The notes under the pieces are model-generated. The model saw nothing but the letters and a program-made list of their open reading frames with translations, had not been told where the DNA came from and searched no databases. Both the position numbers and the translations under genes were made by a program. This document shows positions 45,497 to 54,778 of a stretch of 64,000 nt of DNA, one piece after another (position 1 is the first letter of the stretch; every line of letters begins with the position of its first letter). Source of the DNA: CAYVBJ01 sp964517005. Lineage in GTDB: Bacteria > Bacteroidota > Rhodothermia > Balneolales > Balneolaceae. The stretch covers positions 1 through 64,000 of the forward strand of contig CAZFAJ010000005.1 in assembly GCA_964517005.1 (NCBI GenBank). Direction: 5' to 3'.

Positions 45497-46882
45497 ATGT
45501 TTGTTAATCTTCTGAAACCTGAATTTGATGAGTTGATTGCAGCCAAAGACTGGGTTGCTCTCAAGGAAGTACTGAATGAACTTCCTGCCGTGGATGTGGC
45601 AGAGCTTTTAGAAGATCTGGATCCTGAGGTAGCCGTTGTAATCTTCAGGCTTTTAAAAAAAGCTAAAGCAGCTGATGTTTTTTCCAACCTGAGTTCGGGA
45701 AAAGGAGTTGAGCTCCTCGAAATATTTTCAAGACAGCAGCTCAGTGATGTAATGAACAACCTGGAGCCCGATGAACAGGTTGCATTGATGGAAGAGCTGC
45801 CTGGCCATCTAACAAAGCGGGTACTTTCTTCCATGGCGGAAGAAAATCAGAAACAGGTCCGGAAATTGCTTGGTTACCCGGAGGAGTCGGTTGGCCGTTT
45901 AATGACCACCAATTTTGTAAGGGTAAAATCAGAATGGACGATTGAGAAAAGTATAGAACATCTGAGAGAATATGGCCGGAAAGCGGAAACACTGAATGTA
46001 ATTTATGTTGTCGACGAAAATGAAAATCTGATCGATGATCTCAGATTAAATCAGCTGATACTGGCGGACCCTCAATCCGGAATCTCCGATATTATGGATC
46101 ACTCATTCGAAGCACTGAGTGCGTTCGATGATCAGGAAGAGGCCGTTCGGATGCTTAGTAAGTATGACCGGGTAGCACTTCCGGTAGTTGACTCAGATGG
46201 TATCCTGGTCGGGATTGTTACCGTTGATGATGTAATTGATGTGGCTGAGGAAGAAACTACCGAAGATATGCACCTGATGGCCGGTATGAATGCCCTGGAC
46301 GATTCATATTCTCAAACATCGATTTTCAACATGGTGAAAAAGAGAATTGGCTGGCTGGTGATTTTGTTTATGGGCCAAATGCTTACAGTAACCGCTATGG
46401 CAAATTATGAAGACGCACTTGCTGCAGCAGCCATCCTCTCATTTTTTATTCCGATGATCATATCAAGCGGTGGTAACTCAGGTTCACAGGCGGCAACACT
46501 GATCATCCGGGCTGTATCAACAGATGATATTAAAATGAGTGAGTGGAAAAAGGTGCTGTTCAGAGAATCAGTATCCGGTTTGTTACTTGGAAGCTTGATC
46601 GGGGTTATGGGTTCTGTGGTTATTGCAAACTGGATGTACCTTAGAGGCGAACCTTTTACAATAGAACTGATACTTCAGGCACTCACTGTCGGTACAAGTC
46701 TTATTGGTGTTGTACTTTTTGGTAATTTAAGCGGGTCTATGCTCCCTTTTATCATGGCAAAACTTGGATTCGATCCCGCCGTAACCTCAGCACCGTTTGT
46801 TGCAACACTGGTGGATGTTACAGGAATTATCATCTATTTTAGCATTGCCAGTTTACTGCTTAGCGGTGTACTCATTAATTAA
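45497..46882 (+). CDS. mgtE: Magnesium transporter MgtE
   Basis: Magnesium channel of 461 residues. Order: N-terminal helical domain (about 10-130, ADVFSNLSSGKGVELLEI), two CBS domains (about 135-255) that sense Mg, and a five-helix pore domain with FMGQMLTV, FFIPMIISSGGNSGSQAATLIIRA and the conserved final Asp in ATLVDVTGIIIYF. It is separated by 26 bp from thyA. Confidence 0.96.
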   Translation: MFVNLLKPEFDELIAAKDWVALKEVLNELPAVDVAELLEDLDPEVAVVIFRLLKKAKAADVFSNLSSGKGVELLEIFSRQQLSDVMNNLEPDEQVALMEELPGHLTKRVLSSMAEENQKQVRKLLGYPEESVGRLMTTNFVRVKSEWTIEKSIEHLREYGRKAETLNVIYVVDENENLIDDLRLNQLILADPQSGISDIMDHSFEALSAFDDQEEAVRMLSKYDRVALPVVDSDGILVGIVTVDDVIDVAEEETTEDMHLMAGMNALDDSYSQTSIFNMVKKRIGWLVILFMGQMLTVTAMANYEDALAAAAILSFFIPMIISSGGNSGSQAATLIIRAVSTDDIKMSEWKKVLFRESVSGLLLGSLIGVMGSVVIANWMYLRGEPFTIELILQALTVGTSLIGVVLFGNLSGSMLPFIMAKLGFDPAVTSAPFVATLVDVTGIIIYFSIASLLLSGVLIN

Positions 46883-46907
46883 TGAAAGAATAATTTTTAA
46901 AAAATCG

Positions 46908-47756
46908 ATGAAGCAATATCTGAATCTCGTAAAAAATGTATTGGAAAACGGAGTAAGAAAAGAGAACCGAACCGGTATCGATACGATTTCCTCTTTTTCT
47001 GAATTTTATAAAGTGAATCTCGCGGAGGGATTTCCACTATTAACAACCAAGAAAGTATATTTTCGATCTGTAATACTTGAATTACTATGGTATTTGAGGG
47101 GTGAAGACCATATTCAATGGCTTCGGGATGAAAAAAATTGCCATATCTGGGATGCCTGGGCCGATGAAGATGGGTATGTGGGCCCTATTTATCCGGTATT
47201 GTGGCGCCGTTATCCTTATTTAAGGACACAGAGTGGAAATTCTTATGTGTCAAACGGGAAAACATCGGAAATTTCCTGGAAATATGATGAATTTGATCAG
47301 GTTCAGCGTGCTATTGATATGCTGAAAACAAATCCCAACAGCCGGAGAATCGTGGTTTCCGCCTGGCATCCGGGACTGTTATCGGAGATGGCATTACCGC
47401 CCTGCCATGTGATGTACATCTTTAATGTGTCAAATGGCAAGTTGAATTGTCATTTAACTCAAAGATCCGGAGACGTGGCTTTGGGAATACCGTTTAATCT
47501 TGCCTGCTATTCCGCCTTAACGATGGCCATAGCCAGGTTAACTGATCTTGAACCGGGTACATTTGCCCATACCATTGTAGATGCTCATATTTACGTGAAC
47601 CACATTGACGGGTTAAAAGAACAATTGAAACGTAAACCGGGAAAATTGCCGAAACTGAAAATTGCAAAGAAGGAAATTGATGATCTGAATTTTGAAGATT
47701 TCGCCCTGCAAGATTATGATCCTCAGCCGGCTATAAAATTTGAAGTGGCTGTCTGA
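46908..47756 (+). CDS. thyA: Thymidylate synthase
   Basis: Methylates dUMP to dTMP with methylene-THF. 282 residues from ATG 46908; longer open frames upstream overlap mgtE and are unlikely. Active-site Cys166 in PPCHVMYIF, folate/nucleotide residues RSGDVALGIPFN and DAHIYVNH are present. It is a little longer than the 264-residue E. coli enzyme because of an insert near 105-125. folA, which recycles its dihydrofolate product, begins one base after its stop. Confidence 0.97.
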   Translation: MKQYLNLVKNVLENGVRKENRTGIDTISSFSEFYKVNLAEGFPLLTTKKVYFRSVILELLWYLRGEDHIQWLRDEKNCHIWDAWADEDGYVGPIYPVLWRRYPYLRTQSGNSYVSNGKTSEISWKYDEFDQVQRAIDMLKTNPNSRRIVVSAWHPGLLSEMALPPCHVMYIFNVSNGKLNCHLTQRSGDVALGIPFNLACYSALTMAIARLTDLEPGTFAHTIVDAHIYVNHIDGLKEQLKRKPGKLPKLKIAKKEIDDLNFEDFALQDYDPQPAIKFEVAV

Positions 47757-47757
47757 T

Positions 47758-48234
47758 ATGAAAATTATTCTTATTGCAGCACATGACCCCAATCTTGTAA
47801 TCGGTTCAAATGGTAAGCTTCCCTGGTACTTTAAAAAAGATCTTCAGTTTTTCAAAAAAACAACCATTGGCCACCCGATTGTGATGGGAAGAGGTGTTTT
47901 TGAGGAGTTAAACGAAAAACCACTTCCAGGCAGAAAAAATATCGTTTTAAGCAAATCACGGAATTATGAACATGTTGAAACGTTCAGTTCAATTACAGAA
48001 GCCATCCGGTTTTTAAAAGATGAAGATGAGGTTTATATCATCGGTGGCGGAGAGATCTACACGCAAACGATCCATCTCGCTGACGAATTAGTTATTACTG
48101 AAATACACAAAGCTTACGAAGGTGATACCTTTTTTCCTGAATACAGGGATGATATCAGTAAAAAATGGAGTGAGGTATGGAGGGAAGATCATCCTGAACT
48201 ATCATTTGTGAGATATATACGCAAAAATGAATAG
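47758..48234 (+). CDS. folA: Dihydrofolate reductase
   Basis: Regenerates tetrahydrofolate with NADPH after thymidylate synthase. 158 residues from ATG 47758. Substrate and cofactor motifs IGSNGKLPWYFKKD, VMGRGVFEEL and IIGGGEIYTQ are intact; the catalytic Asp is in WYFKKDLQFF. Directly behind thyA, completing the thymidylate cycle. It ends the run; the next gene follows after a 253-bp AT-rich gap with no further gene. Confidence 0.96.
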   Translation: MKIILIAAHDPNLVIGSNGKLPWYFKKDLQFFKKTTIGHPIVMGRGVFEELNEKPLPGRKNIVLSKSRNYEHVETFSSITEAIRFLKDEDEVYIIGGGEIYTQTIHLADELVITEIHKAYEGDTFFPEYRDDISKKWSEVWREDHPELSFVRYIRKNE

Positions 48235-48487
48235 AAAATAATAACTTCTGTATATCAATTAAAATCTGAAAATTCATATACAAGATTCACATAAAATAAT
48301 TCATCTGCAATACTTTAAAATGTGTATTGTTTTAATAAGATTCTAATACTCTTTTTTATAAGAATTTATTTCCTTGTTTTATATAAAAACACAAAAGTCA
48401 GCAATGTTAAAAAACATTAATGGCGTAAAAGGTGTTATTCAAATTACATTAAACCTAATAAAAGCTTAGGTCAAATTATATAACTCA

Positions 48488-49600
48488 TTGATATCAGAAT
48501 TTTTCTCATACAACCCGTTGTTTTTCTTAAATGAGGTTTGGTTCTATGGATTGGTTAATCAAATCTATTTTGTAACACTGCTTGTGGTATTATCACTGGC
48601 TGTGTACCTGTTTATTAAAACAAGGCATTCGGATGACGGTTTCGAGCTTACCACGTTCGAACAGAACATGTACCTGCATTCAATTGCCGCCAAAACAGAT
48701 GATGCCATTGCAGCAATCGATACGGATGACAGAGTAAAATTTGCAAATGAACATTTTTTGGAACTTTTCAGTGTCAAATCAAAAGATATTGAAGGTAAAA
48801 TAGTAGATGACACACCACTGCCTCTGGCCATTCAAAAAAGGCTCACAATGAACCGGAACGGGGAAGTGAAGGTAATGAAAGACGGAAAAGAAGAAGTCCG
48901 TCATATGCAAATACATTCCATTACAGATGATCACGGTAAGCTTCTCGGAAGATTATTGATTTTTAAAGAGATCCGGAAACCTGAACGTATTTCTGTTTCT
49001 GAAAAGACAACAAAGATTGATGACCTTTCTCATGATTTGAACACGCCTTTAAATGCGATTCTTGGCTACACTGAGTTACTTATCAGTGATAAAAATCTTA
49101 CTGAGGAACAGCGGAATAATCTCAATATCATTACAGGCAAATCAAGAGAACTTCGATCTGTTTTTAATAATTTACTACAGGATGAGAGCCACATTACTCC
49201 TGTAAGCGGGAAGAAAAACAAGAAGAAAGGAGATATAAACAAGGTTATGATTGTTGATGATGTCTCTTTTAACCGCACTCTTCTTAAGATTATGCTTGAG
49301 CGAAATAATATAAATATTTGTGAGGCTTCGAATGGAAAAGAAGCTATTGAAACGATGCAGCGATGCAAACCGGATTTGATTTGCATGGATATTTCAATGC
49401 CGGTGATGGATGGAGTGGAAGCATTTGATTATATCCGCTCTTTGGATAACCAATTTTCAGACATTCCCATCATCGCGGTTACTGCCAACAGCAGAAAGAA
49501 CAACAGAGACAGATTACTTGAAAAAGGATTCGATGGTTTTCTGCAGAAACCTTTTCGCGAAGAAGAATTAATGGATATGATTCATCATGTCCGTGCATGA
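48488..49600 (+). CDS. PAS-HisKA-receiver membrane protein without ATPase domain
   Basis: Signalling protein of 370 residues. One N-terminal membrane segment (about 22-44) is followed by a PAS domain (about 62-165), a HisKA dimerisation domain with the H-box SHDLNTPLNAILGYTELL (phosphoacceptor His182), and a C-terminal receiver (about 252-368) with Asp257/Asp258 acidic pair, phosphoacceptor Asp301 (ICMDISMPVMDG) and Lys354. The roughly 17 residues between HisKA and receiver cannot hold a HATPase_c domain, so it cannot phosphorylate itself. It may be a pseudo-kinase phosphotransfer or scaffold partner. The start is the TTG at 48488; no better start is evident. Confidence 0.85.
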   Translation: MISEFFSYNPLFFLNEVWFYGLVNQIYFVTLLVVLSLAVYLFIKTRHSDDGFELTTFEQNMYLHSIAAKTDDAIAAIDTDDRVKFANEHFLELFSVKSKDIEGKIVDDTPLPLAIQKRLTMNRNGEVKVMKDGKEEVRHMQIHSITDDHGKLLGRLLIFKEIRKPERISVSEKTTKIDDLSHDLNTPLNAILGYTELLISDKNLTEEQRNNLNIITGKSRELRSVFNNLLQDESHITPVSGKKNKKKGDINKVMIVDDVSFNRTLLKIMLERNNINICEASNGKEAIETMQRCKPDLICMDISMPVMDGVEAFDYIRSLDNQFSDIPIIAVTANSRKNNRDRLLEKGFDGFLQKPFREEELMDMIHHVRA

Positions 49601-49644
49601 CTCCGCGCTGATTCCTGATCCGTGCAGATAATTTTACAGAACCT

Positions 49645-50928
49645 TCAGGGTTTGGCCGCCGGTTTTAACGCACTCCTGTTTTCAATCTCTTTCAGGTGCA
49701 CAACATATGGTTTTACTACCGGTTTTGTCAGTGCCATGATATGTTTTGTATCTGCTGCCTTTGAAAATTCTACAGCCCTTTCGCCATCTTCAAGAATCCA
49801 GATAGATTCATTTTCAAACTTGTAAGCTTCACTGAAGCTTTCATCATAATGAAAATAAAAGGAGACGGATTCTTTGTCATGTGGAAACCCTTTTTCTTTT
49901 AAATAGCTTGTCGTTCTATCAGCCACATCTTTTTTTATATTTTTATCGCTGTGTTTATTCAAAAATGTAGTTCTGAACAGTGACCGGTTCAGAAAACGGT
50001 TACAGAGATCTGAAAGGATAGGGTCCTTTTCTTTTTTCCAGTATTTCAAACTGATAAATATATCGTGATCGTCCAGGTCTGTATAAGTCTCTACAAGTTT
50101 TGAACTTATTGTTTTGGTAGTTGTGAATTTCTTCTCAAATAGCTCTCTGAGAGCATCAGACGGATGACTGACAGTAATGTTGCTATCCATAAGAAATTTA
50201 ACCCGCTGAATAATTTTTTTTAACAGCACATCTGCACTGAGTACCGTTTTGTGCAGATAAACCTGCATGTACATTAGTCGCCTCGAGAGGATGTAATTTT
50301 CAATTGCATAAATTCCTTTTTTTTCAATCACGATATTTCCTTTAAAAACGCGCATTGTTTTGAGAATCCGGTTAATGCCGACAGCCCCCTCGGTTACACC
50401 TGTAAAAAAACTGTCTCGTTTCAGATAATCCAGCCTGTCAATGTCCAGCTGAGAAGAAACCAATTGGTGTAAAAACTTTTTTGGATATTGGTTTGTAAAT
50501 ATCCTGATTGCAATATCGAGTGCACCGTCAAATTCCTTGTTAAGCTCTCTCATAATTTTCAGGCTCATTTTTTCATGATTAAAATCATGAATGAGAGAGT
50601 GTTCTAATGTATGGGAGAGAGGCCCGTGGCCAACATCGTGTAAAAGCAGGGCGATCAGAGTCCCTTCATATTCTGCGTCACTGATCGTTGTGTCTTTTTC
50701 GCGAAGGTTATTGAGAACCCGCTGTCCCAGTTCAAGTGTCCCGATAGCATGCGAGAAACGTGAATGTTCAGCAGCGGGGAATACAAGATAGCCAAGCCCA
50801 AGCTGCCGGATTCTGCGCAGACGCTGAACATATGGGTGATCAATTAATTTGAGAATAATTCCTTTCGGTATTGTGATAAACCCGTGAACAGGATCGTTGA
50901 ATATTTTATACTGTGTACTTTTATCCAT
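49645..50928 (-). CDS. HD-domain phosphohydrolase (dNTPase/SAMHD1-like)
   Basis: Protein of 427 residues in the HD superfamily. Metal ligands are in HSRFSHAIGT, LLLHDVGHGPLSHTLEH and DIDRLDYLKRD, the same layout as in dNTP triphosphohydrolase-like YdhJ/SAMHD1 relatives. C-terminal half has no catalytic motif I can name. Likely cytoplasmic nucleotide phosphohydrolase, substrate unproven. It is second of a two-gene minus-strand unit behind a thioesterase, six bases downstream. Confidence 0.9.
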   Translation of the reverse strand: MDKSTQYKIFNDPVHGFITIPKGIILKLIDHPYVQRLRRIRQLGLGYLVFPAAEHSRFSHAIGTLELGQRVLNNLREKDTTISDAEYEGTLIALLLHDVGHGPLSHTLEHSLIHDFNHEKMSLKIMRELNKEFDGALDIAIRIFTNQYPKKFLHQLVSSQLDIDRLDYLKRDSFFTGVTEGAVGINRILKTMRVFKGNIVIEKKGIYAIENYILSRRLMYMQVYLHKTVLSADVLLKKIIQRVKFLMDSNITVSHPSDALRELFEKKFTTTKTISSKLVETYTDLDDHDIFISLKYWKKEKDPILSDLCNRFLNRSLFRTTFLNKHSDKNIKKDVADRTTSYLKEKGFPHDKESVSFYFHYDESFSEAYKFENESIWILEDGERAVEFSKAADTKHIMALTKPVVKPYVVHLKEIENRSALKPAAKP

Positions 50929-50934
50929 CAGGAG

Positions 50935-51375
50935 TTATTCAGAAGTTTTGACAAGAAATTTGTCTCGGTCAGGCAGGTGAGGTAGTTTAACCGGCTTTTT
51001 TTTGTTTGTACTATACCACACACCTGTCGATTTGGCTGTGGCTTTCAGCTCTTTTGTATCGTGGTCGTATATCGCCTGAAATCCGGTAATACTGCTGTTT
51101 CCGAACGTTTCAATGCCCGTTCCTGCAAGTATACCGGAGGGATAAAATATCGGTTTAATATAGTTTACTTCAAGGCTCACCAATACGAAACTGTTTCCCT
51201 CATTCATGGATTTTATAAATTCAGGAATCTGCTGTATAAAACGAATCCGGGCTTCTTCAAAAAAAGTGTTAAAAATCGCATTGTTTACATGGTGCAGAGT
51301 GTCCAGGTCACGGTATCTGATTTGCAGATTGCACCAATGAGGGAATAAATCTCTTTTGTAATCCGGTTTTTTCAT
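50935..51375 (-). CDS. Hotdog-fold acyl-CoA thioesterase
   Basis: Thioesterase of the 4-hydroxybenzoyl-CoA (YbgC/FadM-like) family, 146 residues. The catalytic Asp and helix are in YRDLDTLHHVNNAIFNTFFEEARIRF, followed by the hotdog strands LVSLEVNYIKPI and SSITGFQAIYDHD. Substrate is an acyl thioester of unknown type. The gene precedes the HD phosphohydrolase with a six-base gap. Confidence 0.9.
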   Translation of the reverse strand: MKKPDYKRDLFPHWCNLQIRYRDLDTLHHVNNAIFNTFFEEARIRFIQQIPEFIKSMNEGNSFVLVSLEVNYIKPIFYPSGILAGTGIETFGNSSITGFQAIYDHDTKELKATAKSTGVWYSTNKKKPVKLPHLPDRDKFLVKTSE

Positions 51376-51523
51376 TGTCTTTTAATCTTTTAAAATTAGA
51401 ATAGTAAAATATATACCAGACAGTGGTTATGGTAAAAATTTTAATAATGATTTCCCACTTCTTTATTGATACTGCTATTCATTATATTGGAATCTTAATT
51501 TAAACACTCACGAACCGTAAAAT

Positions 51524-52603
51524 ATGTTTGACGAAAAAACAGAGAAATTCCTCGAAGAGTTATTGATAACACCCAGCCCAACCGGCTATGAATCTGAAGG
51601 CCAAAAGGTTTGGATGGAGTATATGAGAGAACACGCTGATAATGTCACTTCAGACTCTTATGGATCAGCTGCGGCTTTCCTGCAGACGAATAACGATGTT
51701 ATGACAATTATGCTTGAGGCACATGCAGATGAAATTGGCATGGTTGTGCAGCACATCACCGATGATGGTTTTATTTACCTGAATAAGCTGGGCGGCAGTG
51801 ATTCAACCATTGCAAAAGCAAAAAGAGTTCTGATTTATAACAAAAGAGGTCGGGTAACGGGTGTCACAGGCAATACGGCCATTCATCTTCAGGACACGAA
51901 AAACGGGGGCGGTAAACAGCCCTCATGGAAAGATATTTTTGTTGACATCGGAGTATCAAACCGTGACGAAGCCCTGGAACTTGTACAGGTTGGTGATCCT
52001 GTAATTTATGCTGAGGATGTCGATTACCTGAATGATGAACGGATAACTGCAAGGGGACTGGACAACCGCATCGGCGGATTTATGATTGCCCAGGTCATGA
52101 GAAAGCTGAAAGATCAAAGAAAAAAACTGAAAGTAAATGTAATTGCATTAAATTCGGTTCAGGAAGAGGTTGGCGGGTTCGGGGCACGAATGATGAGTTA
52201 TCGTCACATGCCGGATGCGGCACTGGTTACAGATGTTACCCACGCTACAGATTCGCCCGGAATTGATGCGAAGGAGCACGGCCTTGTAAAACTTGACAAA
52301 GGACCGAGTATTCAGCACGGAGGTGCAAACCATCCCGGCCTTGTAGATCTTATAGAAAAAGTAGCTGAATCAAAAAATATTGAGATACAGCACGAGGCAA
52401 CAAGCGTGAGAACGGGAACGGATACAGACAGCATATTTTTTCAAAAAACAGGTATTCCCAGCGCCCTGATCTCCCTGCCATTGAGATATATGCACTCACC
52501 TGTGGAAACGGCCTCGTTAAATGACATCCATGCATTAGTTAACCTGATGACAGAAACTGTATTCGCCCTGGAACCTGACCATCATTTTTCTGTTGCTAAT
52601 TAA
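51524..52603 (+). CDS. M42 family aminopeptidase
   Basis: Dinuclear metallopeptidase of 359 residues, the TET/glutamyl aminopeptidase type that assembles into 12-subunit cages. Ligands and catalytic acids are seen in EAHADEIGMV, GLDNRIGG, the QEEVGGFGARM catalytic glutamates, TDVTHATDSPG and the C-terminal RYMHSPVE. It trims N-terminal residues from short peptides in the cytoplasm. Transcribed alone, divergent from the thioesterase gene. Confidence 0.94.
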   Translation: MFDEKTEKFLEELLITPSPTGYESEGQKVWMEYMREHADNVTSDSYGSAAAFLQTNNDVMTIMLEAHADEIGMVVQHITDDGFIYLNKLGGSDSTIAKAKRVLIYNKRGRVTGVTGNTAIHLQDTKNGGGKQPSWKDIFVDIGVSNRDEALELVQVGDPVIYAEDVDYLNDERITARGLDNRIGGFMIAQVMRKLKDQRKKLKVNVIALNSVQEEVGGFGARMMSYRHMPDAALVTDVTHATDSPGIDAKEHGLVKLDKGPSIQHGGANHPGLVDLIEKVAESKNIEIQHEATSVRTGTDTDSIFFQKTGIPSALISLPLRYMHSPVETASLNDIHALVNLMTETVFALEPDHHFSVAN

Positions 52604-52657
52604 ATTCGGCACATCGATATTTTACTTTTTAATTGATAATATAAAAATCAAAATATT

Positions 52658-53680
52658 TTGATCTGGCATAACAGTACATTTCTTTGGTTACTGGCAATCA
52701 TTCCACTTACAGCAGTTCTGTTCTATTTTTTTGATAAAAGAGTGAAGCGAAACGTCAACTCTTTTTTTGATTTGAAACTTTTTCAAAAAATCAGAAAGGG
52801 TTACTGGGAGTTTGGCTATCGTGTTCGGACTGTTTTAATTCTGATTGCAATAGCGCTGTTCACTATCGGATTGGCGGGCCCAAAAATAGGAACCGAAGTA
52901 CGTGAAGTGCAGAGGCGGGGTGTGAACATGCTTATTGCGCTTGATCTTTCCAGAAGTATGAATGCTGAAGATGTAAAACCCAGCCGGCTCCAGAAAGCCA
53001 AATTTGAGATATCAAGGCTCATCGAAAGATTAAGGGGCGACAGGGTAGGCCTGATGGTTTTTACCGGTGAGGCGTTTATTCAGAGTCCGATGACGATGGA
53101 CTATTCGGCACTTCGCATGTTTCTTGATATTGCAGAGACCGGACAGATGCCATCCAATACAACGAATTTCAGTTCAGCATTTAAAAAAGCTTATGAAGCG
53201 TTTGATTCTCTTGAAGAACAGGAGGAAAGTAATGCTGCGAATGTTTTGCTCTTTATTGCTGACGGAGAAAACCATGGGCCGGACTATTCGCAGGATTTAC
53301 AGCGATTGGTCAATCAGGGTGTCATTGTATTTACGATTGGGATTGGCACTCGTGAAGGAGGGCCGATTCCAACGTATGAAGAAGATGGCACATCCAATCT
53401 GACAGGGTATGTAAGAGATGCAGAGGGAAATCTTGTTACTACACAACTTGAGACCGGAACCATGCAGGATATAGCCAGAGACGGGGGAGGAAGTTATTTT
53501 GACATTAATTCGGCCGGCGAGACGATAGAACCTTTTTTTGCAAAACTGGAAGATCTGGAAAAGGGTGAATTTTCATCACAGGAGTTTGCTGACTATAAAA
53601 ATCAGTACCAGGTTCTGCTTATAAGCGGCCTTGTGTTTTTTATAGCCGGATTGTTTTTTCCGGTCTATAGCCGGAAATAG
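52658..53680 (+). CDS. BatA-type VWA membrane protein
   Basis: Protein of 340 residues with N-terminal membrane segments (about 6-24 and 60-78), a von Willebrand A domain and a C-terminal membrane helix (about 315-335). The MIDAS metal site DLSRSMNAEDV, the later TNFSSAF and ADGENHG are intact. Bacteroidota BatA/BatB proteins occur with moxR and other bat genes; none is adjacent here, so this is an orphan. Start is TTG at 52658. Confidence 0.88.
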   Translation: MIWHNSTFLWLLAIIPLTAVLFYFFDKRVKRNVNSFFDLKLFQKIRKGYWEFGYRVRTVLILIAIALFTIGLAGPKIGTEVREVQRRGVNMLIALDLSRSMNAEDVKPSRLQKAKFEISRLIERLRGDRVGLMVFTGEAFIQSPMTMDYSALRMFLDIAETGQMPSNTTNFSSAFKKAYEAFDSLEEQEESNAANVLLFIADGENHGPDYSQDLQRLVNQGVIVFTIGIGTREGGPIPTYEEDGTSNLTGYVRDAEGNLVTTQLETGTMQDIARDGGGSYFDINSAGETIEPFFAKLEDLEKGEFSSQEFADYKNQYQVLLISGLVFFIAGLFFPVYSRK

Positions 53681-53726
53681 CAGTTCCCTAATGGTTAAAT
53701 GTTGCCTTATATCCGGTAGAATTAAC

Positions 53727-54638
53727 TTATTCAGAGATATAGTTCAGAGGTTCAATAATGGAAGCCAATTCATATCCATTGTGGTTTGAAACCGCGGCAT
53801 ACCAATTTTTATCCCATTTCCAGGAGACAACATGTTTGCCATTGATTTCCGTAATGTGAAAGTCAGTTTCAGAAGATATTCTTCCCACAGCAGCTGAGTC
53901 CCTGATGAGATTTGTGATTTTTTCAAGGTCAGGAATATGAAATGCAAATATATAGATGTACTCATTTAAATCTTCCTGGTAGTATTCAAAAAGCGGGGTT
54001 TGATAACCCGGAATAAATTCTGATACTACAACACCGCTGAAATTTGCACTCCTGACAGGCGGAACAGTCATCTGAAGAGAATGAAATTCGCTGAGATAAT
54101 TTTCGGCAATATCTACCGAAGCCGTCTGAAATGTGGGTTCAATGTAGCCGCCATCGTGATTCTCAAAATGATTGTATGCGTAACTTTCGACCTCATATAC
54201 AATGTTCTGATCCGGAAAGGCTGACCGGTCGAGAAATTCTATAATCAGAATGGAAAAAAGCAATATAGCGGCAGCGGCACTAAAATATCTGAAAAGAGCA
54301 GGGATGCGTTTCCCGTTTATTTTTTTTTCTCTGTTATCATGCCTGCTTTCCGAGCCATCTGTTGATGACAGGCTTTGAGATACAGAATAATCCTCAAGGA
54401 GCGGATCGGATGCGTAATTTTTATGAATAACGAATTGCCTTAGAGAAGAGGGGGCTTTACTTTTTTTATATTTTTCCCTGACCAGATTTTTTACAGATAA
54501 TAATTGCCTGTAATGTTTTTTCATCTCTGAATCATTCTTTATATACTTTAAGAATGCACTTTTTTCACTTGCCGAAGCTTCATCATCAATCACAAGTGTG
54601 AGAATTTTAATTACTTCTTCTTTTGTTAAATCAGCCAT
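53727..54638 (-). CDS. Anti-sigma-like membrane protein
   Basis: Single-pass protein of 303 residues. An N-terminal helical domain (about 1-75; LVIDDEASASEKSAFLKYIKND) resembles the zinc-free anti-sigma domain that binds sigma factor. The membrane helix lies near 113-133, followed by an extracytoplasmic region (about 140-300) with no recognised catalytic motif. No sigma factor gene is adjacent, unlike the pair at 57.7-58.9 kb. A site-2 protease (rseP) is present elsewhere in the window and could process it, by inference only. Confidence 0.7.
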   Translation of the reverse strand: MADLTKEEVIKILTLVIDDEASASEKSAFLKYIKNDSEMKKHYRQLLSVKNLVREKYKKSKAPSSLRQFVIHKNYASDPLLEDYSVSQSLSSTDGSESRHDNREKKINGKRIPALFRYFSAAAAILLFSILIIEFLDRSAFPDQNIVYEVESYAYNHFENHDGGYIEPTFQTASVDIAENYLSEFHSLQMTVPPVRSANFSGVVVSEFIPGYQTPLFEYYQEDLNEYIYIFAFHIPDLEKITNLIRDSAAVGRISSETDFHITEINGKHVVSWKWDKNWYAAVSNHNGYELASIIEPLNYISE

Positions 54639-54778
54639 GAATGAATAATACCACCAGTTTTAGAGACATAATTTGTTTTGTGTAGATAACAATATAGTTC
54701 CGATAACTGTTCCTTTGGAATCAAGGATAGTTGAACAAAAGACAATGATCAATCTGTGACCTTGCATTGCGTTCGGAT

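Noticed and set aside
45409..45834. Minus-strand serine-rich frame
   Set aside because: It is the antisense of the start of mgtE, which is a clear family member.
53655..53676. Hairpin TTCCGG/CCGGAA at the end of the BatA-type gene
   Set aside because: No T-run follows on either strand, so it is not called a terminator.
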